From Enoplolaimus lenunculus (lineage: Eukaryota > Nematoda > Enoplea > Enoplida > Thoracostomopsidae), in the NCBI GenBank assembly GCA_030248215.1, contig JASANG010003775.1, positions 89,508 through 153,507 of the forward strand: a stretch of 64,000 nt of DNA, read 5' to 3'. Each line of letters starts with the position of its first letter. Position 1 is the stretch's first letter. Below, one piece after another: positions 45,085 to 58,136 of the stretch. The position numbers and the translations under genes were made by a program. The notes under the pieces are model-generated. The model saw nothing but the letters and a program-made list of their open reading frames with translations, was not told the DNA's origin and did not search any database.

Positions 45085-45303
45085 ATGCTGTTGAGCTTTA
45101 TTATAGTTAATCTCGACAATTATTTGGAAACAACTGTTTTAGCCATTTTGGTTATAATTTTACTAAATACATTACGAGTATCATATTTAGTAGTTGCGAG
45201 ACTGTATGAAGCAAAAATATTAAATTTGCAACAAGATATTGCTAGAGTAAAACGTGCCGTAGTGGTATTCTATGCCATTTTTACAGTTGCTTTACATACA
45301 TAG
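45085..45303 (+). other. Open frame with two hydrophobic segments, unidentified
   Basis: A possible acceptor TTTATTATAG lies just inside. The frame reads NYLETTVLAILVIILLNTL, then YLVVARLYEAKILNLQQDIA and RAVVVFYAIFTVALHT, then a stop. Two potential membrane helices flank a charged middle. No homologue is recognised. Hydrophobic frames arise easily in AT-rich DNA, so this may be chance. Confidence 0.15.
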
Positions 45304-46579
45304 TCGAAGCGAAGCACAAATAGTCTGTAGTTTTTGATGCTATTTTTTTGCTTCTGACGTGCACTATTACTTAAAATTTTGAAACAAAAGTTGTTCACAG
45401 ATCGAAATAGGGCAAAAACAAAAACATAACACATTTGCTATAAGACCGCGATGTACTTCGAAACTTCCATAACCTCATTTCATCTGCACAGCTTCAATTG
45501 ACCCGACATAATGTATTATATTTCCTGATCTGACTTGCGGATAAATGGTCATCTTAGAATAGGGCTGCTTTATCAAATTAAGTCTCTTTTGAGCAGCGGT
45601 TCTTCTTTCATTTGCTCGTTTACTGAGCTCGTTTCTTTTAAGATAAATTTAATTTAAAGCCAACTTTATCGATCTGTTTTCTTGCACGGTAAATTTACCA
45701 TTTTATATTGTTATATTAACTGCTTTGCTTATAGTCAATTGGATCGGTCGTTTTGGTTTAAAACGAACGCGTTTCTTTTAGATGTCTTCTTTAGAGCAAA
45801 ACTATTCACCGCCGTCGAGTTAAAAGAACGTATAGTGTTTTACAACACTGTTAAGCAAAGTTTGGCTGGTACCACTAGCCGCAAAACCCTGCGTTCTTCT
45901 GGCAATGTTTAATATTTTTATACAGGCAGATATATTTTTAAGTAAAATTTGGAAATATTTCAGCTGTAGCAGGTTTAAAAAATTTTCTCTATTGAACCCC
46001 CCACTTGCACACAACAAACAGAATATTCTAGTGGCGGCCATATATCTACATGTAAAGGTGATGTTATTTGAACTAAAAACATGCGCTGTCATGGATGAAG
46101 TATAAATAATGTTTTCTTAAATTAAAACTACTCGTTTTTATGCTAAAATCACTCATTTCAAGTTTCAAAAAATATTGTTACGTTCGCAGAGCTTTGTTCC
46201 ATAATAAGCGTTGGTGTTAATTATGACCAGGTAAAACTTTTAAAACAAAAAGAGAACCGAACTAATATTTGAAAAAAATGAAGTTGAACCAATATTTGGT
46301 TCAAAATATAGACATTTGCTCTGTGTTCAAGTGAACACAACTGAAACATGTAAATATTTATCCCGCGATGTTAAATTTTACAGGATAAATAGCGGAATCA
46401 TTTCATATGCTCAAGACTGTGATTGAATTTTTATATTTTTTTATTTCAAATCGAACATTTGCAATGCATTCGATCTGTATTAAAAATATTTTTTTAAGTT
46501 TACAACCAGTTATTGCATGTGACAACGACCCTCCTCTAAGCAAAGGAGTGTCGTCCAAAAGCGCAATGCCCGGTGGTAC

Positions 46580-47510
46580 ATTTTGTACCATGCGGAACCC
46601 CAAGAGTTGCTCATGCTTGTATCATGCACTCTTGTTACAATTAACGGCAAGCATTTATGTCACTCACAGATTACCATACGTGCACTCGGCACACGAAATG
46701 CCACCTCCCAAAAGAAATTCAATAGCTTGTCCGGCTTATATTTTATCGAGCAGTCACACTGTATAGGACATTGAAATATTTGAAAAACAGTGTAGTGGAC
46801 AATATTTTTAAATGATAGACACATTAGGGACACCTTAGCGGGAAAATTCAAAAAAATTTTGGCGGGAAACTCAAATTTTGGCGGGAAATTCAAATTTTGG
46901 CGGGAAAATTCAAATTTTGGCGGCAAATTCAGATTTTGGCGGGAAAATTCAAATTTTGGCGTCAAATTCAAATTTTGACGGGAAAATTCAAATTTTAGCG
47001 CAAAATTAAAATTTTGGCGGCAAAATTCAAATTTTGGCGGCTAAATTCAAATTTTAGCGACAAATCTCAAATTTTCGCGGGAAAATTCAAATTTTGGTGG
47101 GAAATTCAAATATTGGCCGGAAAATTCAAATTTTGGCGCGAAATTCAAATTTTGCCGGGAAATGTTGGCGAACTTACAAAAAGCAACAAAATTACGCAGT
47201 AAATTAATTACCTTATTCAGCGCTTTCCGGCGACACCTTATAGACTGTAACAATAAAGTCCGACAGTTAACGCAACTTTATATTTAATATTAACATAATG
47301 CGCAAACAGTATACAAAATGTACGTCAATGCAATAAACTGTATGCGGACATTTTTTATTTGAGATAAAATTTCCGCACACAGTTACGCAATAACAGTATA
47401 GCTAGCCTTTTTAAAACAGTATAGGTGGACGATGGATGTGCCGAGTGCACGTATGGTAACGTGTGAGCGACATTATACAACAAACGCAGAAAAATAGACA
47501 TCGATATATG
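46580..47510. mobile_element. Element with inverted subtermini enclosing the GGCGGGAAA minisatellite
   Basis: The left segment CCATACGTGCACTCGGCACA (about 46674) is the complement of TGTGCCGAGTGCACGTATGG at about 47437, with TGTCACTCAC against GTGTGAGCGACA alongside. Between them sits the minisatellite of 46840-47162. The layout suggests a non-autonomous inverted-repeat transposon carrying a tandem array. Outer ends not determined. Confidence 0.55.
46838..47162. repeat. Minisatellite, ~20-bp unit, about 16 copies
   Basis: The unit is approximately GGCGGGAAATTCAAATTTT, varying between 18 and 21 bp, with GGCGGGAAAA, GGCGCAAA and GGCGTCAAA variants. Frames through it are repeat artefacts. Confidence 0.9.
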
Positions 47511-48219
47511 CGCGGCGATGCTATAATAATTTGAAATTATTAATTTACTAAACCACCGCATCGCTGAATGGAAAAGTTTATTAAAAATCTACTGCAACGT
47601 AAACAAATATTTGCGATTAGTTTTCATTAAACAATATCAATTATTTGCGTCCCTTTGGATTTGTATGTTTTGATAATTTTGTGTTTTTCAGTTTTTTTTG
47701 CTTCTGACGAAATCAACGTTTTTATGTGTTTACCTCAACAAAATCGCCGATCCACAATTTTTTGTGTTCGTTTTCTTTTAGCGTTTTAAGTCCAATTATG
47801 CCGGTTTGTTATTACCATTTGTCTAAGTTGACTACGTGGCCATAAAATAACGAAGCAGGGCACAACCGAAAATCTGCCTTCGTCTTCGGCGGAAAATCGG
47901 CCTCTGGCACCGGTAGGATATCAACTCGAGGTTTTGGCTTGTTTCAGTAGTGCAATTTTTCGTACTTTTTGTAGATGTTGTGCCATTTGATCGAGTTTGT
48001 TCGTAACCGTGAGTCACTTTTATAAGCTATAATTGACCACATTTGTCAAAAACATACCTTAAAACAATTTGTTTGACAACATACTGAGCATTATTGATAA
48101 ACGTTAGGCACATGCAACATTAAATTCCAGCTCACCAGCTTCGGTTGTCACCCTCTGTTGCATCGTGTAATAACGTGCGTCTCTTACTGATGTTAGATTA
48201 AAATTCAAATTTGCCTTTA

Positions 48220-48885
48220 GCTACACACAGAATAAATTATTGTTTTGACATTGCAAGACTCCTACTTTCTTAAATTTTTAAGACATAAATGTCTGCTATT
48301 TTAGACGTTAATAGCTTTAAACTGTTCAGACGTTTGTGTCTGAAAAGATAAAACATAAATCATTTATATTCAAGACATTACTGTTGCCATATCAGAGGTA
48401 AATTTCTTCCTTTCAAGAAATAGTTGTCTTATATTCAATACGAATTTTCTGATATTTTATGCATGTAAAAATTTGCTCTGTTTATATTCTTAGAAATGTA
48501 TATAAATAATCAAATTTCAAGAATATTTCTTGTTGCACTCAGGCTCCCCCTAACCTAAGATTACGTATTGGACGTCGTATCTTAAATAGTAAAATTGGGG
48601 TATTTCGATGAGTTTTAGCTCGAAATTTAGAGTTATTTTCCTAGAAAATTTCTGTCTTAATCGTTCATGAAACAAAGTCTTAAATTTGATACGTTTAAGT
48701 CTTGAAAGTTTCAGACCCATATTTTTGAAAAATTTAAAAAATAAAAGTCTGAAATTCAAGGCATAGATGTCTGGACTTTGTATTAAGGCATATATGTCTT
48801 GACTCTGTTTTAAGGCATTATTGTCTTAAATTTCAGACAATATTTTTTGAATATAAAACAATTTATTTTGTGTCTGCAGTTAACA
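48220..48885. mobile_element. TIR element with AGACATAAATGTCT palindromes
   Basis: The left end CACACAGAATAAATTATTGTTTT matches the complement of the right end AAAACAATTTATTTTGTGTCT. The interior holds repeated AAGACATAAATGTCTG and AAGGCATATATGTCTT palindromes. About 660 bp with no coding content. Target duplication not established. Confidence 0.55.
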
Positions 48886-49334
48886 TATGCGGTAAGGTTC
48901 TTGAATTTGAAAAGTCTATGTGATTTTCATGCTTTAGTTATTACGCCGTTATGTTTTACTTATATTTTACAAAAAACAACAGTTCACCTTGCGTGAAATA
49001 CAAAAATAACCCGAAAATTCTCATACTGAACTTGCACGATGTTTAAAAAATAGGAAAAATCACATTTTAGACACGATTGAGTCAAAAACAGTGTTTGCGC
49101 AACTAATAATACGCAGCATAAAGCACTCGTAGTAGGTTACCATATTTTTGTTTTATGTGCTTGCTCTCTTTCAAGCAGCGATTAAAATAACCTAACTTTT
49201 GAGCTATTTATCGTTGCAACTTTGAATGTTTTATATTTTATAGTCGCAAATATTGCGCAATTAGTTATGGAACGACTCAATTTTCATATTTTTATACGTA
49301 TATTCCTCGAGTTTAGTGTGTAATGCTGACAGGA

Positions 49335-49505
49335 CAGCCAGGCCTTTAGCCTGCTCGCCTTGCTGGGGGGGCTAAAATTTGTTCAAGAGGGGCATTTAAA
49401 GGTTCTCAATGAGTTACAAGCAAGTTTAAGAATCTTCTGGGAGGGGCCAAAATTTGTCCAACGGGGGCTGAGCGCCCCCCTGCCCACCCTTGGCTACGGA
49501 CCCGA
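49335..49505. repeat. Dispersed GGGGGC/TGGCTACG repeat, copy 2
   Basis: CTTGCTGGGGGGGC, AATGAGTTACAAGCAAG, CTGAGCGCCCCCCTG and TTGGCTACGGACCC match the copies at 61005 and 61965 (inverted). Confidence 0.6.
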
Positions 49506-49734
49506 GGAGAGCATGATTTTTTTGTAAGCAACTTTACATGTTTATTTCTGAGAATAATATTTTCGTATTGATAGACCATCAAAATTATGATATATTTTGG
49601 ATGTTCGAATTTTTCACATGTTCAGGTTAAACATTTAAAGCGTCTGGATCCATGTTGTGATTTAGTAAACTTTCTGGTAAGCAAGTGGCAATAAATTGCT
49701 TATGCAGAAATCAACGTTCCGGTACGTAGTTCTC

Positions 49735-49950
49735 TATCAGGACCGGAGCAGTCACACCCCATACTCCCCTTTGGAGAGGCCACACCTTAAAAGGGCCTCC
49801 GCCCTAACCGGTTGAAACAACAACTGCTGAAGTTTTAAAAAGCGTATGACTTGTCGCATGCTTCGCTCACAAGTTTTGGGAGCGCCCACCAATGTTCGCT
49901 TCGGCACTGAGACTCTGTTAAATTTCGGAGAAAAGCGTGACCGATGTATA
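49735..49950. repeat. Dispersed ~200-bp repeat shared with 60105-60330
   Basis: GACCGGAGCAGTCACACCCC, CCTAACCGGTTGAAACAA and TTCGGCACTGAG correspond to CGGCCGGAGCAGCCACCCCC, CCTAACCGGTTGAAACAA and TCCGGCACTGAG at 60.1-60.3 kb. Unnamed family, same orientation, non-coding. Confidence 0.6.
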
Positions 49951-52190
49951 ACCTTTCAATGCATCGTAATTTCATATTTTGGAAATAGCATTCGGTGCTG
50001 TCTTTAGCCTAACACAAAATCTAAGCCAATAAGCCTAAGCGTAAATAGGGACATGTACAAAAGCCAGATGTTGTGCGATTCTGTGCCCAAATTCCAAAAA
50101 AACGGTATATTTTATATATACAACGGTTTGATTTAGGCTTTGAATCCAGTTTTAGTGTTGCATTTTGTTTGTAATTTGTGCTTAATAATGATTGATAATC
50201 TAAACAGTGCTCATATTTGTATTTACGTGTTTAATGTATGGTCGGTCAACAATATAGTCATATGGATTCAGTTGAATTAAAGTTCGTTGAAAAAAACTAC
50301 TGTTATGCTCTCTTTATACCATTTGCTTAAATATTAATCTACTCTGAAGTAACTGCGCTTTTTTATTAAACTGTAGCACAGTGTTTTCAATTTGAGAGAT
50401 CAAAGAAACGAAGCGGTTTTTACTTTTGCTACTGGTATTAACCGAGAACACCAAAAGCCTGCAAATCTTGCACTGCATACGAATTTGCAATCTATTAAAT
50501 GTATGACTTGCTAAGCCTAAAAATGATACCTAAAAACATAAAATATTGTTGCAATTAATATCTCACCAATTGTCATAAATCAGCGTTTACGCAAATTTAT
50601 TCAAAAATTTCATCAGCAGAGCATTAGCACTCCCTGGCTCCCGTTTGGCTACAGGCCTATAGGACCCAGACATTTGCGTGAAAAGTATAATTTTATCTAA
50701 CTGCAATTGCAAACACTGCAATCTCCAAGTCAACAGAGATACATTGCGGTAATCAAGATTGATGTCGACTTAATTGAAGTCAATTTGTTTATTCAGTATA
50801 CTGCGGTTTCAGTATTTGTATTTTTCAGCGCAGAAACGTTTTGCGGCGTAGTTTCTTGATTTGCAGAAAAAAACAGCTGCCGAGCAAGCAAGGGACAAAC
50901 ATTTAAGCTTTTGGTTCATTTCCCTCGCAGTGGGAGACCGCTTGTACTATCTATACATAAAACATCAGGCGGGTATTTTTGTTGTTGGTACGTCGATATA
51001 TTAATGGTTACCGTGAGTTAAGAAAGTAAATTTGAAAAACATTACTTGTGACCGGTGGTGGAACAGCTTCGTTGAAATTTTATTTGTAAGGAATGGTTAT
51101 ATATTTGTATATAATATTAACCCAACCAACCAAGATAGAGTAGGTACAAAAAATATTGGAGGTTTAACGTGGTCCCAGTTTGTCAAATTACGGCATCGTA
51201 TATATTTTTTCGTCACCGACACGTGATATATGTTGACTGTCAAGAGCTTTAACAATTCAGAATAAGGATAATGATGAAAAAACTAAGATAGCAAATACTT
51301 AAAAACTTATATTTTCAGCCTGATTAGTGATCCAAAGACACTTTTTTACTTTTCACATAACTGAAATATTGGGGCATTTTTCAGTTTATGTTCTATTTCG
51401 AAATCCAACAAACGAATGCGCTGGCAAAGCATTATTCTATTTCCATTCAGGAAGCTGCCGTTCCTATGAACTACCTGTAATTTGAAATCAAATGACCTTA
51501 GTACAATATGTAATAAAGTAATAAGTCGATGTATATTGTAATGTTCTATTGTTGTATTTGTACAACATTTACTATTTCCGCGATATATATAAGCTATTTT
51601 CTAAAATCTCAGACGGGGCCAACAAAAACAAAATTACGCTAAACATGCGACCTAGTAGTTTACAGGTTTAGAGCCAGCTACTTTTTTGCGTTTAATAATC
51701 AAACTATTTTAAGTAGTTTATTCTACTTTTGGCCGTTTTAAAACAAACGCAAAATTAATATACTAAAATCGGTTGCAACCTGGCAAGACAACGAAACAAA
51801 CATTGCCAAACGGACATATGCAGTATTATTTCTCTTTAATTGATTCGTTTGATTCGTACTGGTGTTTAATCAAATTGTGTAGGCATAAGCTGTGTTTTGT
51901 TATGTTTCTGGTTGACAGATCGTTGCTATAAAAAATGTTTTCGGTAAGTGCAAATTAGCTTGGAATGTAGTATTATTAATTTACCAATGAATGATACGTG
52001 TCATGATTAAGATACACTTTTATATCCGTTAAATGTACAACTAAATACGCGAGTAGACCTTTTTACGAACCTATCGTAAAATTAGTTGTTTTTTGGTGAG
52101 TTCCCTTAAATTACATCACAACAATGAGTTGAATACTGGTAAACTTTTTTCTTGCGCGACAAGTCGCTGACACAAAGATACAGTACACTG
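49951..52190. other. Intergenic AT-rich stretch, no gene seen
   Basis: Only short frames. A weak AGCCTAAGC-type telomere-like run lies at 50007-50045, and a fragment of the TGGCTACAGG repeat family at about 50635-50670. Nothing else recognised. Confidence 0.45.
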
Positions 52191-52195
52191 TAAAA

Positions 52196-52396
52196 ATGGT
52201 GAGTCAAATTGACTCTCTCTGAAACAGACTTTACGGGACTACACAAGTTGAGTCATAATTGGACTTCGCCAGAGTCAAATTTGACTCACTAAGTCGCACG
52301 TTTGACTCTGACGGAGTCAAATATGACTCAGTTTGTGTAGTCCCGAAAAGCCTATTTCGGAGACAATCAATTTGACTCGCCATATTTTTTACAGTG
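52196..52396. mobile_element. GAGTCA foldback MITE, copy 1
   Basis: Starts CACTGTAAAAATGGTGAGTC and ends GACTCGCCATATTTTTTACAGTG. The interior mirrors CGGGACTACACAA against TTGTGTAGTCCCG. It is saturated with GAGTCAAA/TTTGACTC. TA precedes it (52194-52195); the right flank is AA. Confidence 0.75.
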
Positions 52397-53371
52397 AAAA
52401 TATTTCGCATTTATGCGTTTTATAACAGATTTGATGTTGTAAAATGAGAACACGTCTAGATTGAGTTAAATTAAATTTGGTCAGAGTTACCAAAGAACTA
52501 AATTTATATTTAAGACATTGCATACGTGTGCCTTTGTCGGCATACTTTTATCATGCCATTTTCAGCCAGAAACCGTGAGATATGCAAACCATGGTTAATT
52601 AGTTGATTTGACATAAAGATAAAAATCTTTGATTTATTCAACACGATGGGTTTATTCTTTGGTAAAATCAATGCTGTTTGTTCACGATCTCTTCAATATT
52701 CGTTCGACTTGCCACCATTTTCACCCAAAAATATAACATACAACGACCAACCGTATTTAGCAAGGGCGTCACAAGAATATCCAGGGATGTACAGGTAGTA
52801 GTATTGAGTAACACGTATATTTAGGAGAATGACGTAATGACACCGTTAAGCAATATTGTTTATTCAAACCGCCTACCAATCAAAACTGTTTACGAAATTC
52901 AGGGCGTACAACTGTGAACGCCCCTCGCATGTAATTTGCCTGCGCCCATGCGCGATACCTCGCCAATTGCTGTCAATATGATTAATGATATTGTTGCATA
53001 AATTGGCTTTGCTAAAGCATATTTTATAAGTGTTAGCGCACTGTACTTGTAGGTTGTAGCAACACAAACTATGGACTATATGATATAGTAAAAAAAATTG
53101 CAACGCCAGGCCTAAACCGGCTCCAGATACGTTTGTTTAGTTGTGGCCAGTATCAGCGGACCGTAACTTTATTCTTGAACCAAACGAATCGCTGCCAGTT
53201 ATATTGGACAACTTTCCGGTTGAATGCTAGTCATAGATCATGCATTATGCACCGTCAAATTTGTAGTTGTGCTATTAGCGGTAGCGTATTTTGTGTGCAA
53301 TTTAAAATTTTAGCTTGCAATAAACTATTTTGTCCATAAGGTCACGCATATATGTATAATGAGAATGAGTA

Positions 53372-53581
53372 CACTGCAAAAAATGGTGAGTCAAATTGAC
53401 TGCCTCCGAAATAGGCTCTACGGGACTACAGAAATTGAGTCAAAATTCGACTCCACCAGAGTCAAACGTGCGATTTAGCGAATCAAATTTGATTCTATTG
53501 GAGTCGAATTTGGCTCAGTTTGTGTAGTCCCGTAGAGCCTATTTCGGAGGGAGTCAATTTGACTCACCATTTTTTGCAGTG
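53372..53581. mobile_element. GAGTCA foldback MITE, copy 2, TA-flanked
   Basis: CACTGCAAAAAATGGTGAGTC and its complement at the right end, with TA on both sides (53370-53371, 53582-53583), suggest Tc1/mariner-superfamily mobilisation. It folds almost end to end and is homologous to 52196-52396. Confidence 0.8.
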
Positions 53582-53629
53582 TAGTTTATTTTGCGTTCAT
53601 TACTAATTTGAGCAGAACCAGCAATATGC

Positions 53630-55600
53630 TTCATTCATGGATTCATTGACAGATGATAATTGATAACACCATCAAACGATTTCTGTATAGAATTCATTAA
53701 TATCTGATAGTAGTATATGTAGGAAAACAAGACATATATATAGGCGTATAATGAAGATTTCCGACTGAGACGGGCATTGTGAACGAAGCAAGTTGAAAGC
53801 TCTGCAAAAATTTTAAAACTAATATGTCCAAATGGACGGTTTAAGTTATGGATGCTTCGAAAGGATGGCTTAAAAACTATGGGAACAACATTCGACAAAC
53901 GAGCGCAAAACAAAAACCCCCCTCCACCCCCAAACTCCCCACCCCCAAAAAACCTGAGCAAAATCCTAAGTTTTTATTTCTCCCAGGTCGCTGGTTAACC
54001 ATGCGTGTAAAACTATGAGGACAGCATCTTACAGTTGCGGTTGCTCTTTACAAATACAATTTAAGTTGAGAAATTTTAACTTAATTTCATCTTTGCTGAA
54101 GCGAACTGCTAACAACGAACGATGGATAACAAATGCGCAAACTAAAAGGAATCCGCATTCAAAAGAGAAATTGTTGGTTGATATATCTCTTGCAGACTAA
54201 AATCTTGATAGCTGCAGAAAGTAGAAATATCGACATAAGGTTATATTTCCTTTGGAAATTTCTGTGAGAAACGTTCTGTTTATTGTGTTATACGTTATCC
54301 CTCCAGCTCGCTTTTGCCCAAAAAATGTTTCGATTTTAAAAATTTTTGAATATTTGGACTTCTCCATTGCCTGATCATTCCACGCCTAAATTTGAATTTT
54401 TGATAAATTCGATTTTTTAAGATCTTTGGCAGTGCGGATAATCAGGTATTTGACAATAACTTGTCAACCAATCGTCTGATTGCAAAAGTTTAACACCATT
54501 AGATTCACCTCTGCAAGCTGCATCGAATGGTAAGTTGTCAAAATTTTTGACCAAAATTTTTGGGCCCCAGGCGAAAAAATGGCGTTTACAGTGATTATCA
54601 CCTTCGATTATAACTGTTCAATAGCGGAAAGCTTGCAACCAAATCGCTTAAATGTTTATCCAATTAGGCACAGACAATGGAGCGGTTCTCAATGCACATC
54701 CATTAAAAGCGTTTCTCAAGATTTTAGCAAAAAGTAAACACTAAAGTATAAATAAATACTGTGAAGTTTGTTGATTAGCGAAATGCCAAATTGAAAATGG
54801 TATATTTGAAATGCACTTGAAATTTGATCCAGCGCTGTTTCAGTATTGGTTCAGTAATTTGTGTTTATGTTCAATTTGCTTCGATAAGCCGTTGAAAGCG
54901 ATCTGTCCTGGTAAATTTTCTTTTCGTATAAGATTTGAAATACCAAACACACGATTCCATTCTTTCATTACTGCGGTTTGAATAAAAACAAACCATTTTA
55001 TCATTCAGAATTGCTGGCAAGCGTTGGTTTTCAATATATTCTGGTTTATATATATTGTCATTTTCATCTCTCGCGATATTGGTTTAATTGAATTCCGATG
55101 GTTCAACGTTTCATTCTAATATTTAAATATCAGACATAAACTTCCAACGAATATTTACGCTGTACGAACGTTGCGCACTTTCAGTCCAACTTTCAGTGAC
55201 GAAATTGTTAGGTGCAGTAGTTGGTTTAAGCCTTCATTAATTTTGCCACCAACATTCCATTTAAGAATTTTGCCTGAGATACGCTATTGAAAGAAAAACG
55301 TATACGGAATACCATATGCTCACGGACAAGCCTAAAACGAGTGTATTGTGATTAAATATATACATAAAATAGGCTTGGTTTCTAGTGTCGATTCGCTCGC
55401 ATGTGTTCAATTCAAGTCTGCATAGAAATCAACAGGACTTCACAGGAAGTCGGAAAGGTGACACCGAAGTTAACTTGATAGAGACCGAAATGGTTCGACG
55501 GACCTCAGAATTCCCAATACAATTCTAAATCCACCACTGAGCTAAGCCTCTTCAATATTTTTTGCAAAAATTATGCGCCTGGCAACCACCAGGGAATCAG
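53630..55600. other. Intergenic AT-rich stretch, no gene seen
   Basis: Contains a CCCCCCTCCACCCCC tract at about 53918 and a copy of the 39.9-kb dispersed repeat at 54440-54580. No supported gene. Confidence 0.4.
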
Positions 55601-55619
55601 TTAAACATTTTGGAAGTTA

Positions 55620-55694
55620 TTTGACTCAGTTTGTGTAGTCAGGAAAAGCCTATTTTCGAGAGAGAGTCAATTTGACTGCCCATTTTTTACAGTG
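55620..55694. repeat. GAGTCA foldback MITE, right half only
   Basis: GACTCAGTTTGTGTAGTC, then GAGAGTCAATTTGACTG and TTTTTTACAGTG, match the right arm of 52196-52396. The left arm is missing. Confidence 0.65.
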
Positions 55695-56218
55695 TACGGA
55701 TACGCTGTATGTCGCTCTGAGCCTAATGCAGAACTTAAATTAGATCAGAAATTTTGCAAACTGTCTAGGAAAGTGTGCAGATTCCGCGAGAAAACTTATA
55801 ATCATAGGCGTAAACCTGCGCAAATGATTTTAAGAATTGCAAATCATAATTTGATTCACAAAAAACATGGGAAATTATACGCATAATATTTCGAATATGA
55901 GATAAACCTACGCTATGGCCGGCTCTTTTTGAATTCACAATCACCAATCAATCTTTGACTTTTTTACCCATTGCAACCGGCGTTTACCCTATCGAAAAGT
56001 ATTCTTATGAGAATACGAGTCAAATTGCAAGTTCAAAACAACAGGTTGCGTTTGTTGGCGAAGTTGCGTTGGTTGAGAAATTTTATTTGACGAAAAAATT
56101 TTACTTAATAAAATGTCAATCAAATTGTGATATTTATTGCTTTTCGTTGTAGTTTTTCGTTGAGGACTGCAGTTCGAAAGTGAATGACGTATACGAAAGT
56201 TTTGGCCAATGTAAAGAA

Positions 56219-56395
56219 CAGGGGCGGAACAGAATTATAAGCATATTCCTAAACCTGAGCCTAAGTCTAAACCTAAGCATAAGAATGAGCATATTGCTAA
56301 GCCTAAGGCTAAGCCAAGCAAAAAATCAGTCTAAAGCTTAACCTTACTCTTTTCTTGTCCCACAGAAAAACGTTCCGCCCCGGACCTTTACATGA
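56219..56395 (+). repeat. TTAGGC-bearing dispersed element, copy at 56.3 kb
   Basis: The left flank GGGGCGGAACAGAATTATAAGC and CATATTCCT lead into CCTAAACCTGAGCCTAAGTC-type hexamers. Then come AGCAAAAAATCAGTCTAAAGC and the right flank CTTGTCCCACAGAAAAACG. Flanks match 63525-63625, same orientation. Confidence 0.65.
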
Positions 56396-56598
56396 GCCAA
56401 AGTTTCGAACTATGCAACTGTTAGTACAAGGGTCCAGAACAACTTCAAGACGGACAAGGAGAATTTTTCTAACTTAGAATTCTTTTAATATTTACGGACA
56501 ATTTATAGCTGTGGTTATGACTTGTTTTTATTCATATTTTCACGTTTTGAGTATCAAAATGGGTTTTTCAGTGTTTTAAGTTCGTTAAAAACACAAGC

Positions 56599-56972
56599 TG
56601 TAGTGGCCAGAATAATTGGGCGAGTGAAATTTATTTGGCCTCTCCAAAGGGTACCCCCTTTTATTGGTTTACGGTCTGTAATTTATTTTCAACCCACGCT
56701 CCGCAAGCTTTTATTACTGGTGCAAGGTTATACTTAGGAATATACTTTTATATCTTAAGTATGCTTTAAAGTTTCGAACTCAAATTTATTTGGTTCTGGA
56801 GTCATTTAGGCACCGCAATTTTAGGGACAATTGACATTTATGGAGTCTAATTTTGGTTTAGGGACTCTATCCGCTTACAGACCCTTATTAGCGATACGGA
56901 CTCCTGTACGTTGGAACGCAAAATGGGGATCCGCCTTTTATTACCACCCTCCCTCATATTCGGTTCACCAAA
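56599..56972 (+). mobile_element. Tc1/pogo-like MITE, copy 3 (diverged)
   Basis: CTGTAGTGGCCAGAATAATT opens it. TTTATTTGGCCTCTCCAAAGG, CTCTATCCGCTTACAGACCC and CTCATATTCGGTTCACCAAA follow in the same order as 39154-39644. The right terminus is degraded. Confidence 0.6.
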
Positions 56973-58136
56973 TTACCATTTTTGGCTAATTTCAGGCGCA
57001 AGATGTTAGATTAATGCATAAAGTCAGGACACGGTTAAGTACTAAATGTTCGTTGAACAATGATTACATTAACCCAAAGCCAATCACATTAAATTTTTAG
57101 TCCTTAACTTCCGTACCGTGAGTTTGTTTGCGCAATACAGAATCTACTGCGACATGGCACGCATCCGTCGCAATTCAAAAGATATTAATTTATCAAAAAA
57201 TGTTGTACATTTTGTTGTTCAAAGCAAACATCACTATCGCGAATTAAGAAATTTTGCTTGTTAATTTCAATTTTAATATATACTTCAAAATCCCGTAGCA
57301 TTCGTATCGTTCGGTCACTTGTCGTATACAGGGAGGTAGTAAGGGATTAGATTTACTGAAATTCCTGAACACATGAGAATAAGCATACTTATAATCCTCA
57401 CGATAACTTGTTAAATGTTAGAGTACACAAAATTTGAACTACAGCAGTTCCTGTGACTGTCGACTTTCGCGATTTTGAAATTGTCTAACTTTATATATTG
57501 ATCGGATTATGTTTTCGAAATTTTCCACCCACTGAAAAAACCTAGTTAAATTTTTTGACTGCGAGCGTACACGCTATAGTGTACAGCAACCAACATGAGC
57601 TAAGGTCAAAGTTGCTCTCGTTTCAACGTTTCGTTTTGGTTTGTAACAGTGCGTATGAGTTGTGTGTTCGCCAAAAAACAGGAACCGTTTGCCTAAATTT
57701 AGCAACACGATGCGACATTGAAAACAAGGTTTCAAAACTATTGTCAGCTATAGTATAATTTCGTGATTTATTAATGTATTTATGACATCGTCGGCTTGTA
57801 GACTGCCACATTTTATGCACAGCAGCGCCTACAGAAAATATTACTTTGTTCCAAAGAGTTCAACTGCAGCATACAACATTTTTCAATTAATTTAATTGGC
57901 TGTCAGGCAAAACATAGGTTTGCGTACCTTAGCACCCGGACAAATATTGCGAGGTCATAGACCGGAAACAATGTCTATAGTATTGTCTACTGTATGTGCA
58001 CAGTTGCGTTGATTAATGTTTCAAAAATTAATTTGAATATTTCAAACGCCAGAAAAGTACAAGCAATTTATATGGCTCTATAACAGGGTAAGGCTCGGCA
58101 TATAGTTTATTTGTCATACGTTTCAATTCCTTGTTA
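56973..58136. other. Intergenic, no gene seen
   Basis: Short frames only. Composition and lack of splice structure give no support for coding. Confidence 0.4.

Noticed and set aside
46838-47162. CRISPR-like regular repeat
   Set aside because: Units are contiguous with no unique spacers, and the host is a eukaryote.
46660-47253. Frames reading NLNFPPKFEFSRQ repeats
   Set aside because: Translation of the ~20-bp minisatellite; open in several frames because the unit lacks stops.
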